Below, in pieces: positions 1 through 12,959 of a stretch of DNA of 64,000 nt. This DNA is from Apostichopus japonicus (taxonomy: Eukaryota; Echinodermata; Holothuroidea; Aspidochirotida; Stichopodidae). The stretch is from contig NC_092568.1 in assembly GCF_037975245.1 (NCBI RefSeq), positions 40,832,631-40,896,630 on the forward strand, in the 5' to 3' direction. Positions within the stretch are counted from its first letter, which is position 1. Each line of letters opens with the position of its first letter. The notes below the pieces were generated by a model that worked only from the letters and a program-made list of their open reading frames with translations, searched no databases and was not told where the DNA came from. The position numbers and the translations under genes are program-made.

Positions 1-341
1 AACAACCATTTAGCATGTGGCGGAAAAATTCTTGAATATAGGTTTTGTTATAATTTTTTTAAATTCATTAATACAACAATACAGGTATTGAAATAGGTGA
101 ACTACAGTCGGTGACAAATACAAATCAAGTTAGGATGATTTTTCGTACACACTTTGCAAATTTTAATTCTTTCACAAATACTCCAAAACATCTGGTTGCA
201 AACTGTGCACTGATGTGGTTGAATTTAATTTACTCAAAAGAATTGACAAATTGTGTCAAAATGGTAGAATTCCTACCAGCACAAGTACTCATATTATGGA
301 GATTTAAAATGAAACTGAATGATCTTAATTTCAACACAAAC

Positions 342-3300
342 CTCTCATTCTGGATCCGGATGTAGTTTGAGAATTCTTCGTTCTCCGTGAGGATGGAGAG
401 AGGCAATACATGGAGGATGTCTACATTCGAATTCTTCATTTGGTTAAGAGCAATATTTAAGTCAAAAAGAAAATCATGGCAAAGTTCTGCTCCAGGTTTG
501 AGATGTTTTCCTACCACATATCTGGAATAAGACAAGCAAATTAGATCGATCAAAAAAAAAATGAATAACAAAGAAAAATGTTAATGAAACCAATAATTTC
601 AATGTTGTGGTTATGTTTCCAAAAGAAGAAAATGGGGGTCACAAATTTGACTATTTACGACATTGTTTAAACTCGTAGCTGAGATATGACATGTATACCT
701 TTCAGAGTTGGCTGGTCTGCTGGTGTTTGGCTTTAATATTGCAATCTCCTCAAAGCATCGGTACAAAATATAAACCAGTCCAATAGAGAAAGGTGTGAAG
801 AGGTCAAAGGTCTTGCAGACAAAATGGCCGCCTGAAATATCATTAAAATCATCAATGAGGACCAATGTATAAATTAGAAAACTTGTAAAAGTATGAACAG
901 TTATTTTAACTTACAATATGATAAATGATTTACAAAATCATGGCCAAATGACCTGCACAAAAACCAACTTTGATTTGAATTATAGAATAAACAAAGTAAT
1001 AGTTGTATAACAAACATGATAAATCCACTATATGTTCACTCAAAGCACTGCTTGGCACTAAAGAGGACATCCTATTATAGAAATCATTCTAATGGTATGT
1101 GGAGGATACGAGGAGATGGTAGGGGGGAGGGGGAAGATGTTAATACAAAGGGAACTTAACATACTCTTAGTCTTTGATGACTCGGTCAACTTTGTATAGT
1201 ACAATTTCTTTCATAGCAAGCAGCTATGTGCATGATTTATGGTAGTATATTACAAACCCTGATATTAAACACATAAAATTTAAGTCAAAATGAAATGTAT
1301 TAGGATTTCTAGCTGTAAAGAAACATAAGAGGGACTTCAATTTCATTAATTTAGTCAAAAAGTAGTAACTTGCAGTATAATAAATTTGTGAAATAAGAAT
1401 AGCTACTCAAGGTATGGAATTCTGCAGTTTAAGTTCAAAGCATAGTTGATACAAGCCGGTTTCAAAATACTAAATCCATCCCCCCCTCTTCCCCACCCTC
1501 CCTGGTTGTCTGTTAATACCTTACCAACTCTGAGGACAGATATGGCACAAAGGAATTGGCACAACAGCAACTGCTTGGTCAGGATTTCTTGAATATTTTC
1601 CTGTCCAGCAACTGAGAAACCCTTTAAAAAAGATACACACATAACTGAAAGAAAATTGAAGTGAAACAAAGAATATGTTTTTCTAAAATCATTTTCCTAC
1701 AGTTTATATTTTTACTCTTGTTTTTACCGCCCATGAGCATCACACTATAAGGAGTGTTTCATTTCCAGCCTTAAATATTTCCTGTCCATGGGCATCACAC
1801 TATAAGGAGTGTTTCATTTTCAGCCTTATAGGTATTTTCCTGTCCATGGACATCACACTATAAGGAGTGTTTCATTTTCAGCCTTAACTATTTCCTGTCT
1901 ATGGACATCACACTATAAAGAGTGTTTCATTTCCAGCCTTAACTATTTCACAACTGATTCAAGCACGGTTATGACTGCACACAATTACTATTTCTCACTG
2001 CTATGTCTCCCTTGCCTACTTTACTTGAGCTCATGCCATGTGGAAAGGATAAACACATTATTATTGTGCAGTATTCAAACCTTTCCAGTATGTAGGTTAA
2101 TATACATACAGGTGTTCGCTGGAAGCATGCATTATTATTGCAGAGGACAATATAAACTGGCATATAAATATAGCTTGCAACCTAGGTGTTCCATTGAAAC
2201 GTAAATGCAATCGGCAATCAAAAATACAATAATAGCAAATTACAAATGACAATTCCACAGTATTGTAAGGAATAATAAACCAGGTTTTAACTCTAGGGCT
2301 TGTGGGATAAAGGACTTCAAATCCAGAATAACTGGACTTGTACAAAGTTACTACTTACTCCATCAGCCATAACAAAATGGACCCCTTTGCCATCCGTGTT
2401 GTCGAGAACAAACTCTCTAAAACACTGTAAGTTATCCTCATTCATAATGTCTCCATCACCTCGACTTCCACCGACACCTTTGAGATCAATAAAACAATCA
2501 TTTATGTGAGATCAGTTACTTAAATCTTTTTATGATAATGAAGACAAAATATGTACAATTTAAATTTACTTGGCTCACTCTATGAATCATCTTGAAGTAT
2601 ATTGTCATTGAATGGCTTTTATAATCATATCCCATCCAAATAGCTGAAAGAATGTTCACAGTGGACTAGTTAGACAAACCCATCCAGCTCTTGATATTAA
2701 ATATCTTGATCTAAATATCTAATATTAGACCTGCATACCTAGTGATTATGCAGAACTACTGGTCAAAAAACTACTGGTCAAATAAAATTATATTATTATA
2801 TGACAGTTATACAGTCTAAAAATCCCTTATCAAAGTTCCAACTTGTTTTCAGCATGTTGCATCTTTTGGCATATTGCACTTAGGCTGGAAAGTGGCAACA
2901 GGACCTGGTCACACTTTTAATTTTCTTACTATCCAGAAAACACTACTTTTTCCTTCTTTTCTTTTTCGAGATGTGCATTTCCATTCTTTCTCCATTGCAG
3001 GGAATCTGGTAACTATATATCCACAGTTTGTGCATAACTTTGTGCTTGTTACATTTTGATAATTAATGAGTACAGCACAGATACCTAGCAATCCAATAAG
3101 CTCTGTATACTGTTACATTAAATTACATCTAAACGATTCAAAGATTATCAAACACCTTTTATAATTTACATCATTTGAGAAACATAAGAAAACCTGTTAC
3201 ATAGCAACAAGATAAGAGAGTTATATTCCAAATTTCTACTCTTTGATGTTCTGTCGTGTTGGTTTTTAGGTTCTAGCTTGAATTGGAATTTTCATTTTTT

Positions 3301-4311
3301 AGCATTCAAATTGCAGATTTTGTAGACAATCTGTTTCATCGCTTTACTCTTCACCAGTGGCTTTAATTGTTTTTCGATCTAATATTCCTGTATATATCTG
3401 TATATGGTATATGTATTTACTGTTTTATGTATTTACTGTTTTATGTCATTGTATATTCTAGATTGTTGATAAAGCGCACAGATGCATTGCGCGTAGTGCG
3501 CTATATAAGATTTATTTACATTACATTACATTTACTCACCATAATGAGGTTCAAAATATTCAGCAGAGGCAGCAAAGAATTCCTCTAATTTGAAGTCATT
3601 TCGTCCTTTCAGAGTGAAGCCAAATCCTTTGGTCCTGTGCTTTCTCCTCCAGAGTGCATACTCTGAGAAACCTCCAGGCCCAGCACAAATATCAGCGAAA
3701 TAAAGAAGTTCATTGGCTGAGACTGCAGGGTCCTAGAATCAGAGACAAAACAGCACCAAGTATTGATTGAAACGTCATCAAAGTTTCCTCAGGGTAACTG
3801 GTCATTTACGTTCTTTACCTCTAAATTTCCAGATGAAAACCACAGAGCAATCCATTGCTATCTCTCGTTCCCTCCCTGTACCCCAATCACCCCCCCCCCA
3901 CTTCCCCCCGAGCCATCAGCCATATTCCCACTGATATATTAACTTGTGGTATTAAGGTGCACTCTGTTCAAAAATCTTACTTTTGTTCACATTTACAGTT
4001 TTATCTTGTTCATTTATTCACATAAAAAGAAAACCAAGTCTCCCATTCTTATCACTGCAAAGCTTCTTTCAAATCAAATCATAAAGGAATGTTAAGGTTG
4101 CCAACCTTAACATACTGCACGATATTTCTGGAAGAACACTTACTCCATTCAAATCTGTAGGTGAAGTGAACATCATATCACACAAATACTCCATGTTGGC
4201 CATTTTCACAGCAGCTCGATTCTGGAAGATTCCATTCCTGATTGTCTCAAAAGGATTAGACCTGGTTCGTGCCTGTCTCATCTCTTCTCCTTCCAAGTTG
4301 TCAAAGGTCGA
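342..4311 (-). CDS. CMTR1: CMTR1 exons 7-12: Rossmann-fold methyltransferase core
   Basis: Exon 7 (4311-4144) contains [10 protein letters not shown] with the first catalytic lysine (about K273). Exon 8 (3732-3540) contains the SAM-binding loop [10 protein letters not shown] (about 309-318). Exon 9 (2477-2359) ends at VMADG with the catalytic Asp (about D396). Exon 10 (1621-1525) contains [18 protein letters not shown]. Exon 11 (831-699) contains [10 protein letters not shown] with the second lysine (about K436) and RPANSER with the Glu (about E473). These are the K-D-K-E residues of RrmJ/FtsJ-type 2'-O-methyltransferases, so the enzyme looks catalytically intact. Exon 12 (521-342) continues the fold and ends at a GTTTGT donor; reading past it loses resemblance to the family and soon meets a stop. 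Confidence 0.93.
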
Positions 4312-7300
4312 CTAACATAAGAAAATATAGAGTGTGATGAAATATTATCATGAAATTTAGAATATTACCAATAAAAAGAAGAAAGAGGGTAAAAGTAATA
4401 TCAACTGTCAAGTTCTGACAGATCATCAACAGTAAACTGATAATTGAATGCCCAAATTTTGAAACGCAAGAAATCAATGAGAATTGAATTTGAAACGGTG
4501 TACCACAGGATAACAAATTGACAATGTCCCGTACCCTGGTTTCTTTCTCATATGGTCGGACTGATTTGCAAGCAACCATGGCAACAGTCTGAGACTAATT
4601 CTGATCTCTTGATCAGCATACTTATGAGCTGTTGACAATTGCCTTCAGTTCTGCAAAGCACATGTTACCTTTGAAGAACATTGAATATGAAATACATTGC
4701 ATATTCATATAAACCATATTATAAACGTGTTTATTCTGTTAGAATACCCACGTAGATAGTCAGTTCTTGGTTTCGTTATCTCTGTATTTATTACATGATT
4801 GTAAGTTTACAATACCTTTAATATAGACCAGGATATCACAACCTTGTATATCACTTGGGGGGCATGTGGTTCATTACTTCAGTATTAAAAACTTAATGAC
4901 AAACTGCTGGGCATGTTTGTGTAGGATCCATATATAAATAAATGTAGATTTCTATATACATTAATAGTATAACTGAACTCTACACTCGTTAAGCAGCTTT
5001 GGCTTTTCCAGACAATGGTGTTGTCCTACCTTGTGTACTGTGGCCCAGTTTGGTTATCATCCTGTTCTAAAGGACAATTAGACTACTTGATGACAATCAA
5101 GTTGTATTCTACCATCACAGATGATTTCATTGATCGTATAATATGTCAGTGTGCTTCTTCTATAGTCGAGGATTCCGATCACCCTCTCTTTGATATTTAT
5201 ATGAAACCACGTAGATTTTACACGATCCCACGTATGCGGACAGAACGGTTTAGGCGATCATTTTTACCTAGAAGTATTAAGACTTTGAATTGTATGATAC
5301 ATAGATAATTTTTTTTAACCTATTTTTGAGATGCTGTAGTCCATTTTATTATATTGTCATTTTATGATGAATATCAATAAATTTTACTTTACTTTACTTA
5401 ACTTTGTGGTGAAGTGGGAGAAGGGGGGGGGCGGGCTACAACAATATTCAAATTTTCAAGCTTGGACATGACTTGTCACAAAACTGGTTACAAACAATCA
5501 ATTTTTGTCAAAATATTGCCACAAAAGAGGGACTTCTGATATCAAATTCATTATTATTATTTTTTAGGGGGGGGTCTTTTTCAATACATTCTGATGATTT
5601 TGAACATGACTCAACATTAGGCATCCATATTTATTGAAAAGGTGGCACTTGCTTCTTTGCTTTTTTCTGTCTCAATTTTTTACATGGAATATTACTTTAC
5701 ATCTCCCAGTCGTCCTTACCTTTTGAACTAACAAGTCATGTAAGAGTTTGGCATCACAAAATGTTGTTTCATCGTCAATTGTCAGTTTTTTCTGTAAGGA
5801 AGAAATAAAATTCAAAAGATGAGATTTCTGAGGATTAATATCATCATGAACTTGCAGGAGATTCAAGTCAGAGAAATAAGTTTGATTAACAGCTCAGTAG
5901 ACACTGACCTGATTAAAATGGTGGACTAAGGCCGATACAATGAGTTGGAACCAAGCTTAGAATGCTATCCAAGGGGAATAAAAATGACGTATGTTGCTTA
6001 TTATTATTTCCTAGTCAGCCCGCTGAATATTTCTTTAACTTTAAGAAGTCAGTGTTGTGAATAAAGTGATTTAAGTCTCATATTGGTGACATCTAATATT
6101 CTTAGCAAACTTTTGTAACAGGAATCAAGAAAATTACAAAGCAATGAAATTGATATCTAGAAGTTTACGAATAAGGCAACATCCATCTGGCAATAATGTC
6201 CCCTATGAGCGTTTGTTTTTATTATCTTAATGCATTTCTTAGTGTATGTTACCCATTGAGTAAAAACTCATATTTCTTTCTACTAACTTGTTGAATATCA
6301 AAGTCATTCCTCAACTTGGCATTTACTCTATTAACTTGCTGTATTCCAAAGTTGTATACATGTATCCACTCACTCCATCTTACTGTAAGATAGTTAGAAA
6401 TGATGTCATTGTTACCTTAGGTATGGTAGTGTTTGTTATTGATATGTTCAACGCACACCAGTATGTTAACCATATTACGTAATGTTGTCTACTTCTGCAT
6501 TGTGTATCTTTATATATGTCAGTCTACAGTTTAGCACACTAAAGGTTCACACCTTCTCGACACCCGTAATCAGCACATTAAACATACCATGTCTCTCAAG
6601 TCTGTTGCGCTCCAGATCCGGCCATGTCCATGCTCTTTATCCAGGCAACTACTTTAATAACCATGTAATATCACCTTCTCTTATCTCCCTGTGATTTTCT
6701 AAACCATCCAATCACTCAGTATTTGTTTTTCCATTATTACTTTGCTGCCTTGACTAGGGGATACAGTACAACCACAAATTTGATAAATATTACATTCATG
6801 TGTTCATGCTTCTGACTTGACTTAGAAAACAATTAACAGAGGTTACTTAAACAAAGCTTTCATTTATCATAGAATATAATTCCTTTTGCTTGCAAAGTCC
6901 TCAGCCAGGCTTGAATTGTTTACTAATTCTACGGCTAGGCTTGAATTATTTACTAATTCTACAGTGCGAGTCGTTAATCTTCTGTATTTACCTTGGTGCG
7001 TTTCCAAGCCGTGTCTTTCCACTGTGATAATTCATCAGGGTCAGGAACATCCTCCTTAGATGACATCCACTCAACTGTTTCCTTCAGAGAGACCTGCAAA
7101 TTACAAAAATTCAGACACAATTACCACAAGTACAAATTACAGCATGTTCAAAGAAAATTCTCATGAACTTCTTATGACATAGGATTTCTCACTTCTAATA
7201 AACTAACATTATATCTGCAATCCCTGGTTTTATTTGAATTTTATATATCCTGGAAAAACAAAATTCCTTTTTACTAGTTACCTTTCAATACGTATGGTAC

Positions 7301-10300
7301 CTTGCTAATGTCTCAATGGCCGGAGAAATTACCACTATGGTCACAGATTCATATTTTTGAAATGAACTTTGTAATTTTCAAACAAATACAGGTATAATTT
7401 CATCTAGCTTACAGTCAAGTCATGAGAGAACATATGAAACAAACTTATGTATCAAACATTCAACACATTGGCTGCCTTTATACCTAATCTTATAGAGCAC
7501 AAAGGTTCATAAAAGTATTCAAAGTCTGATTGCAGTGAAAGAAGTGTGAATAATATCTCAACTTATTAATATTTTATCAGATTAACTTTTCAAATGATTC
7601 GCACTTCTTCAGAGAGAAAGTTGTCAAAACTTTCAAAGCAGCAGGGGCGGGATTGGCCTACCTGTTGTGTCAGAAGGGGGACCCTCTCCACAGGTTGAAG
7701 TGCCAAAGGAATTGATTTCCTCTCGGTCACTGAAGGTGCTTGTTTCCTCTGAGGTGCCAAATGTGCCACTTTCTCAAAGGCCCCAGAGTCATTGGTTGGA
7801 TCACTACATCTGTGTAGTGGATGAGCCTTTCCTTTATTCTGAATGATAGCAACTAAGCTAACAAAACAGCAACCGCATTGGAGCCCTTTTACTCAAACCA
7901 CATCAATGTTTACTGTTACATTTACTACAATAAGAAAGATAGCACTTACCTCTTCCTTGCCATCCCACTGTGCTTGTTCACTTGGCTCAAAGGCAGAGTC
8001 AATCTTTAAGCCGAGACCACGTCTCCCTCGTTGTTTGGATGTTTCCACAATGTCTATCCGTCCTTCCTCTGTACGACCCAGACCCATACCTTCCTTGTAT
8101 CCCATGTTGGCCTAAGGAAGAAAGAAAAAAAAACACAGAAAAATTGTGATAGGTATGTGAAATTGAAATAATCGTAACATTGATAATTCACATTTTAGTA
8201 AGGAAAGGACACAAAATGCTTTAAACAGATGCGTTGGAGAATACCATGTTGAATAACCATTCATAGCTTGCTGTTGAAGGTATCAGGGGAATACCACATT
8301 GAATAAACATTCATAGCTGGTTGTTGAAGGTAATTGGGGAATAACATGTTGAATAACCATTCATAGATTGCTGTTGCAGGTAATTGGGGAATAACATGTG
8401 AATAATCATTCATACTGTAGCTTGCTGTTGATTTGTAACAGGGGAATACCACGTTGAATAACCATTCATAGCTTGCTGTTGAAGGTAATTGGGGAATAAC
8501 ATGTGAATAATCATTTATACTGTAGCTTGCTGTTGATTTGTAACAGGGGAATACCACGTTGAATAACCATTCATAGCTTGCTGTTGAAGGTAACAATGTC
8601 ACTTATAATAATTTATCACCGTTTTAGAGATTGCTGTGATTCTTTTCCACCCGGACTTTTCACTGTAATGACACACATCACAGTGTGTTTCCAGCACAAT
8701 CTTTTGAAGAACTTGCATTGCTCTCTCCATGATGTCAAATGTGTGAATCAGTGTTCTAGAAAGCTCAGGTTGGTATGCCACAAACAGAAGTTGATGAATA
8801 TATCAATTATAAAAACTAACGCTACTGCTACACTTTTGCCAATGTGAGGCTAATGCACAAAGACTTTGAGACCAAACGAATAAAGGACAAAACAGTGTAG
8901 GCTTGTTATGTTTACTATATCCTATCATACACAGCCACTTCGAACCACAGCCATCCACCTTCTGACTTGCTTCAAGAGAGAATTTACACTGCATAGCCAA
9001 CATATAAAGGACAGACATACAAATGGTAAACACAAGGACAACATACAAAGATGAGAGGTTTTTACCATCATCTTCTGGGCAGCTGAGCTATACGCTAACC
9101 CGGGCCTCTTATTACTACTGCTGCTGCTGCCCTCATTCTCTGCTGTTCCAGATCCATAACGACTGAAAGAGGGCATAAATTCTTCCTCTGAGAGAAAGAG
9201 ATGTAACAATACTAAATATTGTCTAAATTGCAATAAATTATCCTTTCCATACAAATATATTCAATTCATCATAGCAAATGGATAAATATAAATGTATAAT
9301 AATATACTAAGATTAATTGAGCAGACATTGTAAAAAATTGAAAATTTAAATAAAGTTTGAAAATTAGTAGCTCTTAGAATTTTCTTTTGAAGTCCGATCA
9401 CAATTGGGCAGCACATATGGTTTTGGAACCTGACAAAAAATCCACTTCTTTTCAAGAAATAATTTTTGATTTTTTGATTTCATTTATTTATAAATTTGTT
9501 TCTTCACTACATTACAAGGAAAAACAAATGAATAACAAGCTGTGAAAGGAACTACATTAAAAACCCTGGATGAAAAGAATCATAGAAAAAATTAATTATT
9601 ATTACATTAAGCAATTCTTAATCCATCCTCCTCCCCTCATTGAGGGGAGAAGGATGTAAAAAAGAGAGTTTGACAGGTAATTTGTCCTGAACAAACTAAG
9701 TAATGTTGCAATGCATTCATAAATGTTTTAATGGATGGTCTAGACTTATGGTAATCTGGTGAAGAGAATTCAGCAACATGATAATGTAAACAGTTCCTAA
9801 TAAGTTATTTTGACATTTCATGGTATAGAAATTATTACATTGTTTAAGGGTCATGAAAACTAGAGTTTGTAGCAAAAACATTATTGAAGAGTTATCGGTA
9901 AACAAACTTAACCACATTTAAATTAATTATATCAGACAATTGCAGACAAAGTCGTTAGTATGATCACATAGTTGAGCATGTGCAACAGGGTGGATTGCTT
10001 TTTCTGAAGTGTTTATCAATCTTTTCATGTGGCGTAGGCTGGTTCCAAGCAAACAGTACTATAATTAAGTAAAATGAGGTCAAATTAAAGTCTGATAAAT
10101 GGTTCTAAGAATTTCCTTGAAAGGATATGCTTCAGTTTTGATCAAATTCCAGCCCCTTTTGAAACCTGCCTAGAAATATGATCAATGTGTTCACACTGAG
10201 AAAGTTTAAACTCAATGTACACACATAGAAATTTTATGTGATCAACCGTATAGATACCATTACCATTTATTAAAAGTTTAAGTGAACATTACTAATCTTT

Positions 10301-11150
10301 GAATTCAAACCTACATAATAATTTTTTTCAATATTAACTGAAGATTTGTTTGCAGAAAACCAGTTTAAATACTTTTGCAATTCACCGCAAATGGTCTCTT
10401 GCAATAAGTTAAGATTCCTATCTGAAAGAAATGTTTGTGTCGACAGCAAATAACACTATGTCACATTCCAAATATCATTAATGTAATTATAAATAAATGT
10501 GGACCCAGAAAAGAACCCTGGGGGAATACCACAGTGTATATTTCAAAACTATTAATTATTATCATGATAAGATATAAACTGTTTTCTGTTGGAAAGATTG
10601 CTCGTAAACCAAGTAAGAACAGAACCCATAATACCACATTGATGAAGTTTTTGGAAAAGTATATTGTAGTCCATGGTGTCAAATGCCTTAGACAAGTCCA
10701 GGAAATTGCCATCAATGGAGTGATTATTGCTAATAGCAGTACTCTATTTTTTTAACTGCATCAGCAAGTGCCATTTCAGTAGAATAGCCAGCATGAAAAC
10801 CATATTGACCATCACAAATAACATGTTTTTCAAGAGAATTATTTACTCAGTCATTCAGGAACTACTGTCTGCATATATTAAATTACGTAACATGGATATG
10901 TGTATTGCTTCCCGATTCATTGACATATCTTTCTTTCTGGAAAAAGCAATTGATACTTTCACAGTTACAGTAGCATAACTAGGACACTGTGGAATTGTTA
11001 CTGCTATGTAGCCTAACCTATAACGTTTACGTTAACACTGTAACTAAAGTGTAGCCTAACTAAAAGTTGTATACCGTTCAATTGGTCACTTCTCTGCTTC
11101 TTCGGTTTAATTTCATCCGAAACTTTCTGACTCTGTGACCTCTTCGACAT
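342..11150 (-). CDS. CMTR1: Cap-specific mRNA (nucleoside-2'-O-)methyltransferase 1, 12 exons, 3' part beyond the window
   Basis: Nuclear enzyme that methylates the 2'-O of the first transcribed nucleotide of capped mRNA (cap 0 to cap 1) using SAM. Coding exons, 5' to 3' on the minus strand: 11150-11075, 9187-9066, 8111-7950, 7838-7662, 7093-6992, 5791-5720, 4311-4144, 3732-3540, 2477-2359, 1621-1525, 831-699, 521-342. All have AG/GT borders and the phases chain without a break (1601 nt, about 533 codons); vertebrate CMTR1 is about 835 aa, so the C-terminal third (rest of the fold, guanylyltransferase-like and WW regions) lies to the left. The start ATG (11148-11150) opens [18 protein letters not shown], a basic, NLS-like N-terminus. 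Identification rests on the G-patch, SAM loop and catalytic residues and on residue-by-residue resemblance to vertebrate CMTR1 recalled from memory. Confidence 0.95.
1722..1950. repeat. Minisatellite in a CMTR1 intron (unit ~56 bp, 4 copies)
   Basis: Repeated CATCACACTATAAGGAGTG, TTTCATTTTCAGCC and TATTTCCTGTCCATGG. CACACTATAA begins at 1741, 1796, 1854 and 1910. Confidence 0.9.
3290..3535 (+). mobile_element. 3' end of a non-LTR retrotransposon (CR1/L2-like tail), antisense in a CMTR1 intron
   Basis: A non-coding stretch ends in TGCGCTATATAAGATTTATT followed by repeated TTACA/ACATT units (about 3518-3533). The GCGCTATATAAG motif before a short microsatellite is typical of CR1/L2-like LINE 3' ends and recurs at 34707-34718 after a LINE coding remnant. 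No ORF is left. The tail runs to within a few bases of the splice donor at 3534-3539 (minus strand). Confidence 0.55.
4940..5400 (+). mobile_element. 5'-truncated LINE: C-terminal end of the reverse-transcriptase ORF
   Basis: The frame 5015-5308 reads [16 protein letters not shown], then [20 protein letters not shown] and [18 protein letters not shown]. This is the typical ending of non-LTR retrotransposon ORF2 proteins. A short 3' UTR and an (ACTTT)n tail at about 5387-5400 follow. Antisense inside the CMTR1 intron between exons 7 and 6; most of the element is missing. Confidence 0.7.
7662..9187 (-). CDS. CMTR1: CMTR1 exons 2-4: serine-rich linker, G-patch domain and variable linker
   Basis: Exon 2 (9187-9066) encodes an acidic/serine stretch ending in [10 protein letters not shown]. 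Exon 3 (8111-7950) encodes the glycine-rich G-patch, about residues 67-110, with [16 protein letters not shown] and GRRGLGLK. In the family this domain recruits the DEAH helicase DHX15. Exon 4 (7838-7662) encodes a poorly conserved proline/lysine linker. I chose its acceptor at 7839-7840 because it keeps phase 0 with WDGKEE at the end of exon 3 and with [10 protein letters not shown] at the start of exon 5. Exon 4 is the least certain of the twelve. Confidence 0.85.
8235..8595. repeat. Minisatellite in the CMTR1 intron between exons 2 and 3 (unit ~55-70 bp, about 6 copies)
   Basis: Repeated GTTGAATAACCATTCATAGC, TTGCTGTTGAAGGTAATTGG and GGAATAACATGTGAATAATC. Long and short unit variants alternate. 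Confidence 0.9.
9600..10990 (-). mobile_element. Degenerate LINE reverse transcriptase (Jockey/CR1-like) in CMTR1 intron 1
   Basis: Read on the minus strand in shifting frames. The bases near 10805-10745 give [17 protein letters not shown], 10715-10660 give [16 protein letters not shown], and then come [20 protein letters not shown] and a relic of the PQGSxLGPLLF motif (about 10535-10510). The catalytic box reads FAVD instead of FADD (about 10450). The C-terminal part extends to about 9600. Several frameshifts and stops show a dead copy, in the same orientation as CMTR1. Confidence 0.75.
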
Positions 11151-11389
11151 CTTGATTCACATCGATTAGAAATTACTGATTTTGAATAAAACGTTTGTGG
11201 AAAGAAGGTCACAGAACCAATGTCTAGCTTGTGATTTGTGTTATTGACCAGTTCAGACTGTCACAAACCCAAGCGTGTGATGTATTTCGGAATTCCCCGA
11301 CAGTGGGCGCGTAGCTATAATATGACATTTATATGTGCTGTGAATACCCCTTTTAGTTACCCTTGTATGATGTGTACCATATGTAACCC

Positions 11390-11985
11390 TGCAGCAGTTG
11401 CGTCGCCAGACATTTCAATCTTGGGGGCACAGGAAGGGCACAGCATTTAATTAGGGGAAACAATGTTTATTTTTTAATGCCGTCCTGTGAAAGGGGTCTA
11501 AGAGGAGGGGGTGACATTTTTTGGTAATTCAGGGTCCTTATAGATGCAATCTGGTGATATATTTTGCAACTTGAAGTAATTTTATGTTCAAGAATTTTCG
11601 GGCTTAGTCTGTCCGATATTTATGTTTCCAATTGAGGCGGATAAAAAGAGTTATACAAAAAGTGGAAACTAATCCTTTGCTTTTATAATGTTTTTAAATA
11701 AGAGTGTTGAAATTTAAATTTAAATACAGGGTATAGTACTTTAAGCACAAGCGGTTCACGCCGGGAGCTTTGTGACCTTGTTAGTGAACAACTGGTAATT
11801 GTGATGGTCGGTGAAAAGAAGTTTTATGATGAACATAATACGTTTCGTCATTGTAAAAAAAAATGTTTTGAGTATTTGTTTTAAACACTAAATATCGCAT
11901 CTGGCGGGGCACCTGGCGGCGCGACTTTATTGGGGGAGGTCACGTGTCCACCCCGCCCCCAGGCCACCCCTTGGCGACGACACTG
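11390..11985. repeat. Interspersed repeat, copy 1
   Basis: Shares long stretches with 24435-24775, for example GATGCAATCTGGTG, TTTTGCAACTTGAAGTAA and CTGTCCGATATTTATGTTT, followed by a GGGGCACCTGG palindromic G/C-rich segment. Ends GTCGCCAGACATT at about 11400 and TTGGCGACGACACTG at about 11985 look like weak inverted termini. Non-coding; probably a non-autonomous DNA transposon. Confidence 0.55.
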
Positions 11986-12959
11986 CTTGGCAGAGTCTGG
12001 AAAGAGGACGATCATGATGATAAGAGAAAAGCAAAGGTGGAAAAAAAAATGGACGAAATAAATGTGTCGCATATACTTTAATCTGAGTTGAATATAGCGG
12101 ATCGGAGATGGACCAGGAGGGGTGTTGCATGAGATGACAGTGTTGTAATATACTCGAGTAGTACTCAAGTAGCTTTTCCGATGTTAAAAGTAGACTACTC
12201 GTTCTCGTCATTTAATACAAGCACTCTGCAGCCGCTAAAATTAGTCGCACTTGTAATCGATTTAAAGTACTTGGTACTCGCTCATGACAAATATTTACGA
12301 AAGAGTACTTATGTAAGGCAAAAAGAATCGTAAAACCGATGTTACAGCAGGAAGCCACATCATTTTTCAATCATTTTGGCATTCCGTGGTATAATATATA
12401 ACAGCCGCGTATCCAGGGGGGTGTTGGGGGCGCGCGCCCCCCGGGTAAGAAAAAGGGGAGAGAAAAAAAAGAGAAGAAAAAAAGGGAAAAAAGAGGGAGA
12501 AAAGAGGAGGAGAGGAAGGAAGGGAAAAGAAAAAGAAGAAAGAGAGAAAAGGAGGGAGTAAAAGAAAAACGCCAAGACACCGGGAAGAGAACGAGGAACA
12601 GTGTCATCATTATAGCGCTGATCCCTATGATATACACAGGGTAGCCAGTGACGGATCGAGGATTTTGGAAGGGGCGTGCACCTCACCCTACCCCTTACAC
12701 CGACAACTCCATTTTTGACGTTTCCATTTTTCCTCTCTCACTAATGTATCTATATATATACTATATATGGTCTAAAATAACGCGTGTGTGTGTATGGACG
12801 CCTTAAACAATTTTACAATTGTGCTATGAAACCAAATGTGGCTGGTCTCGAACTCGACCAAGTCGTCGGGGAACATGACGCAATTCGGGAAGGGGCGACC
12901 ACCCCCCTAGCATATTTTTTTACGATATCGCTAGTAATTTCAAAATAGAAAATGCTTAG

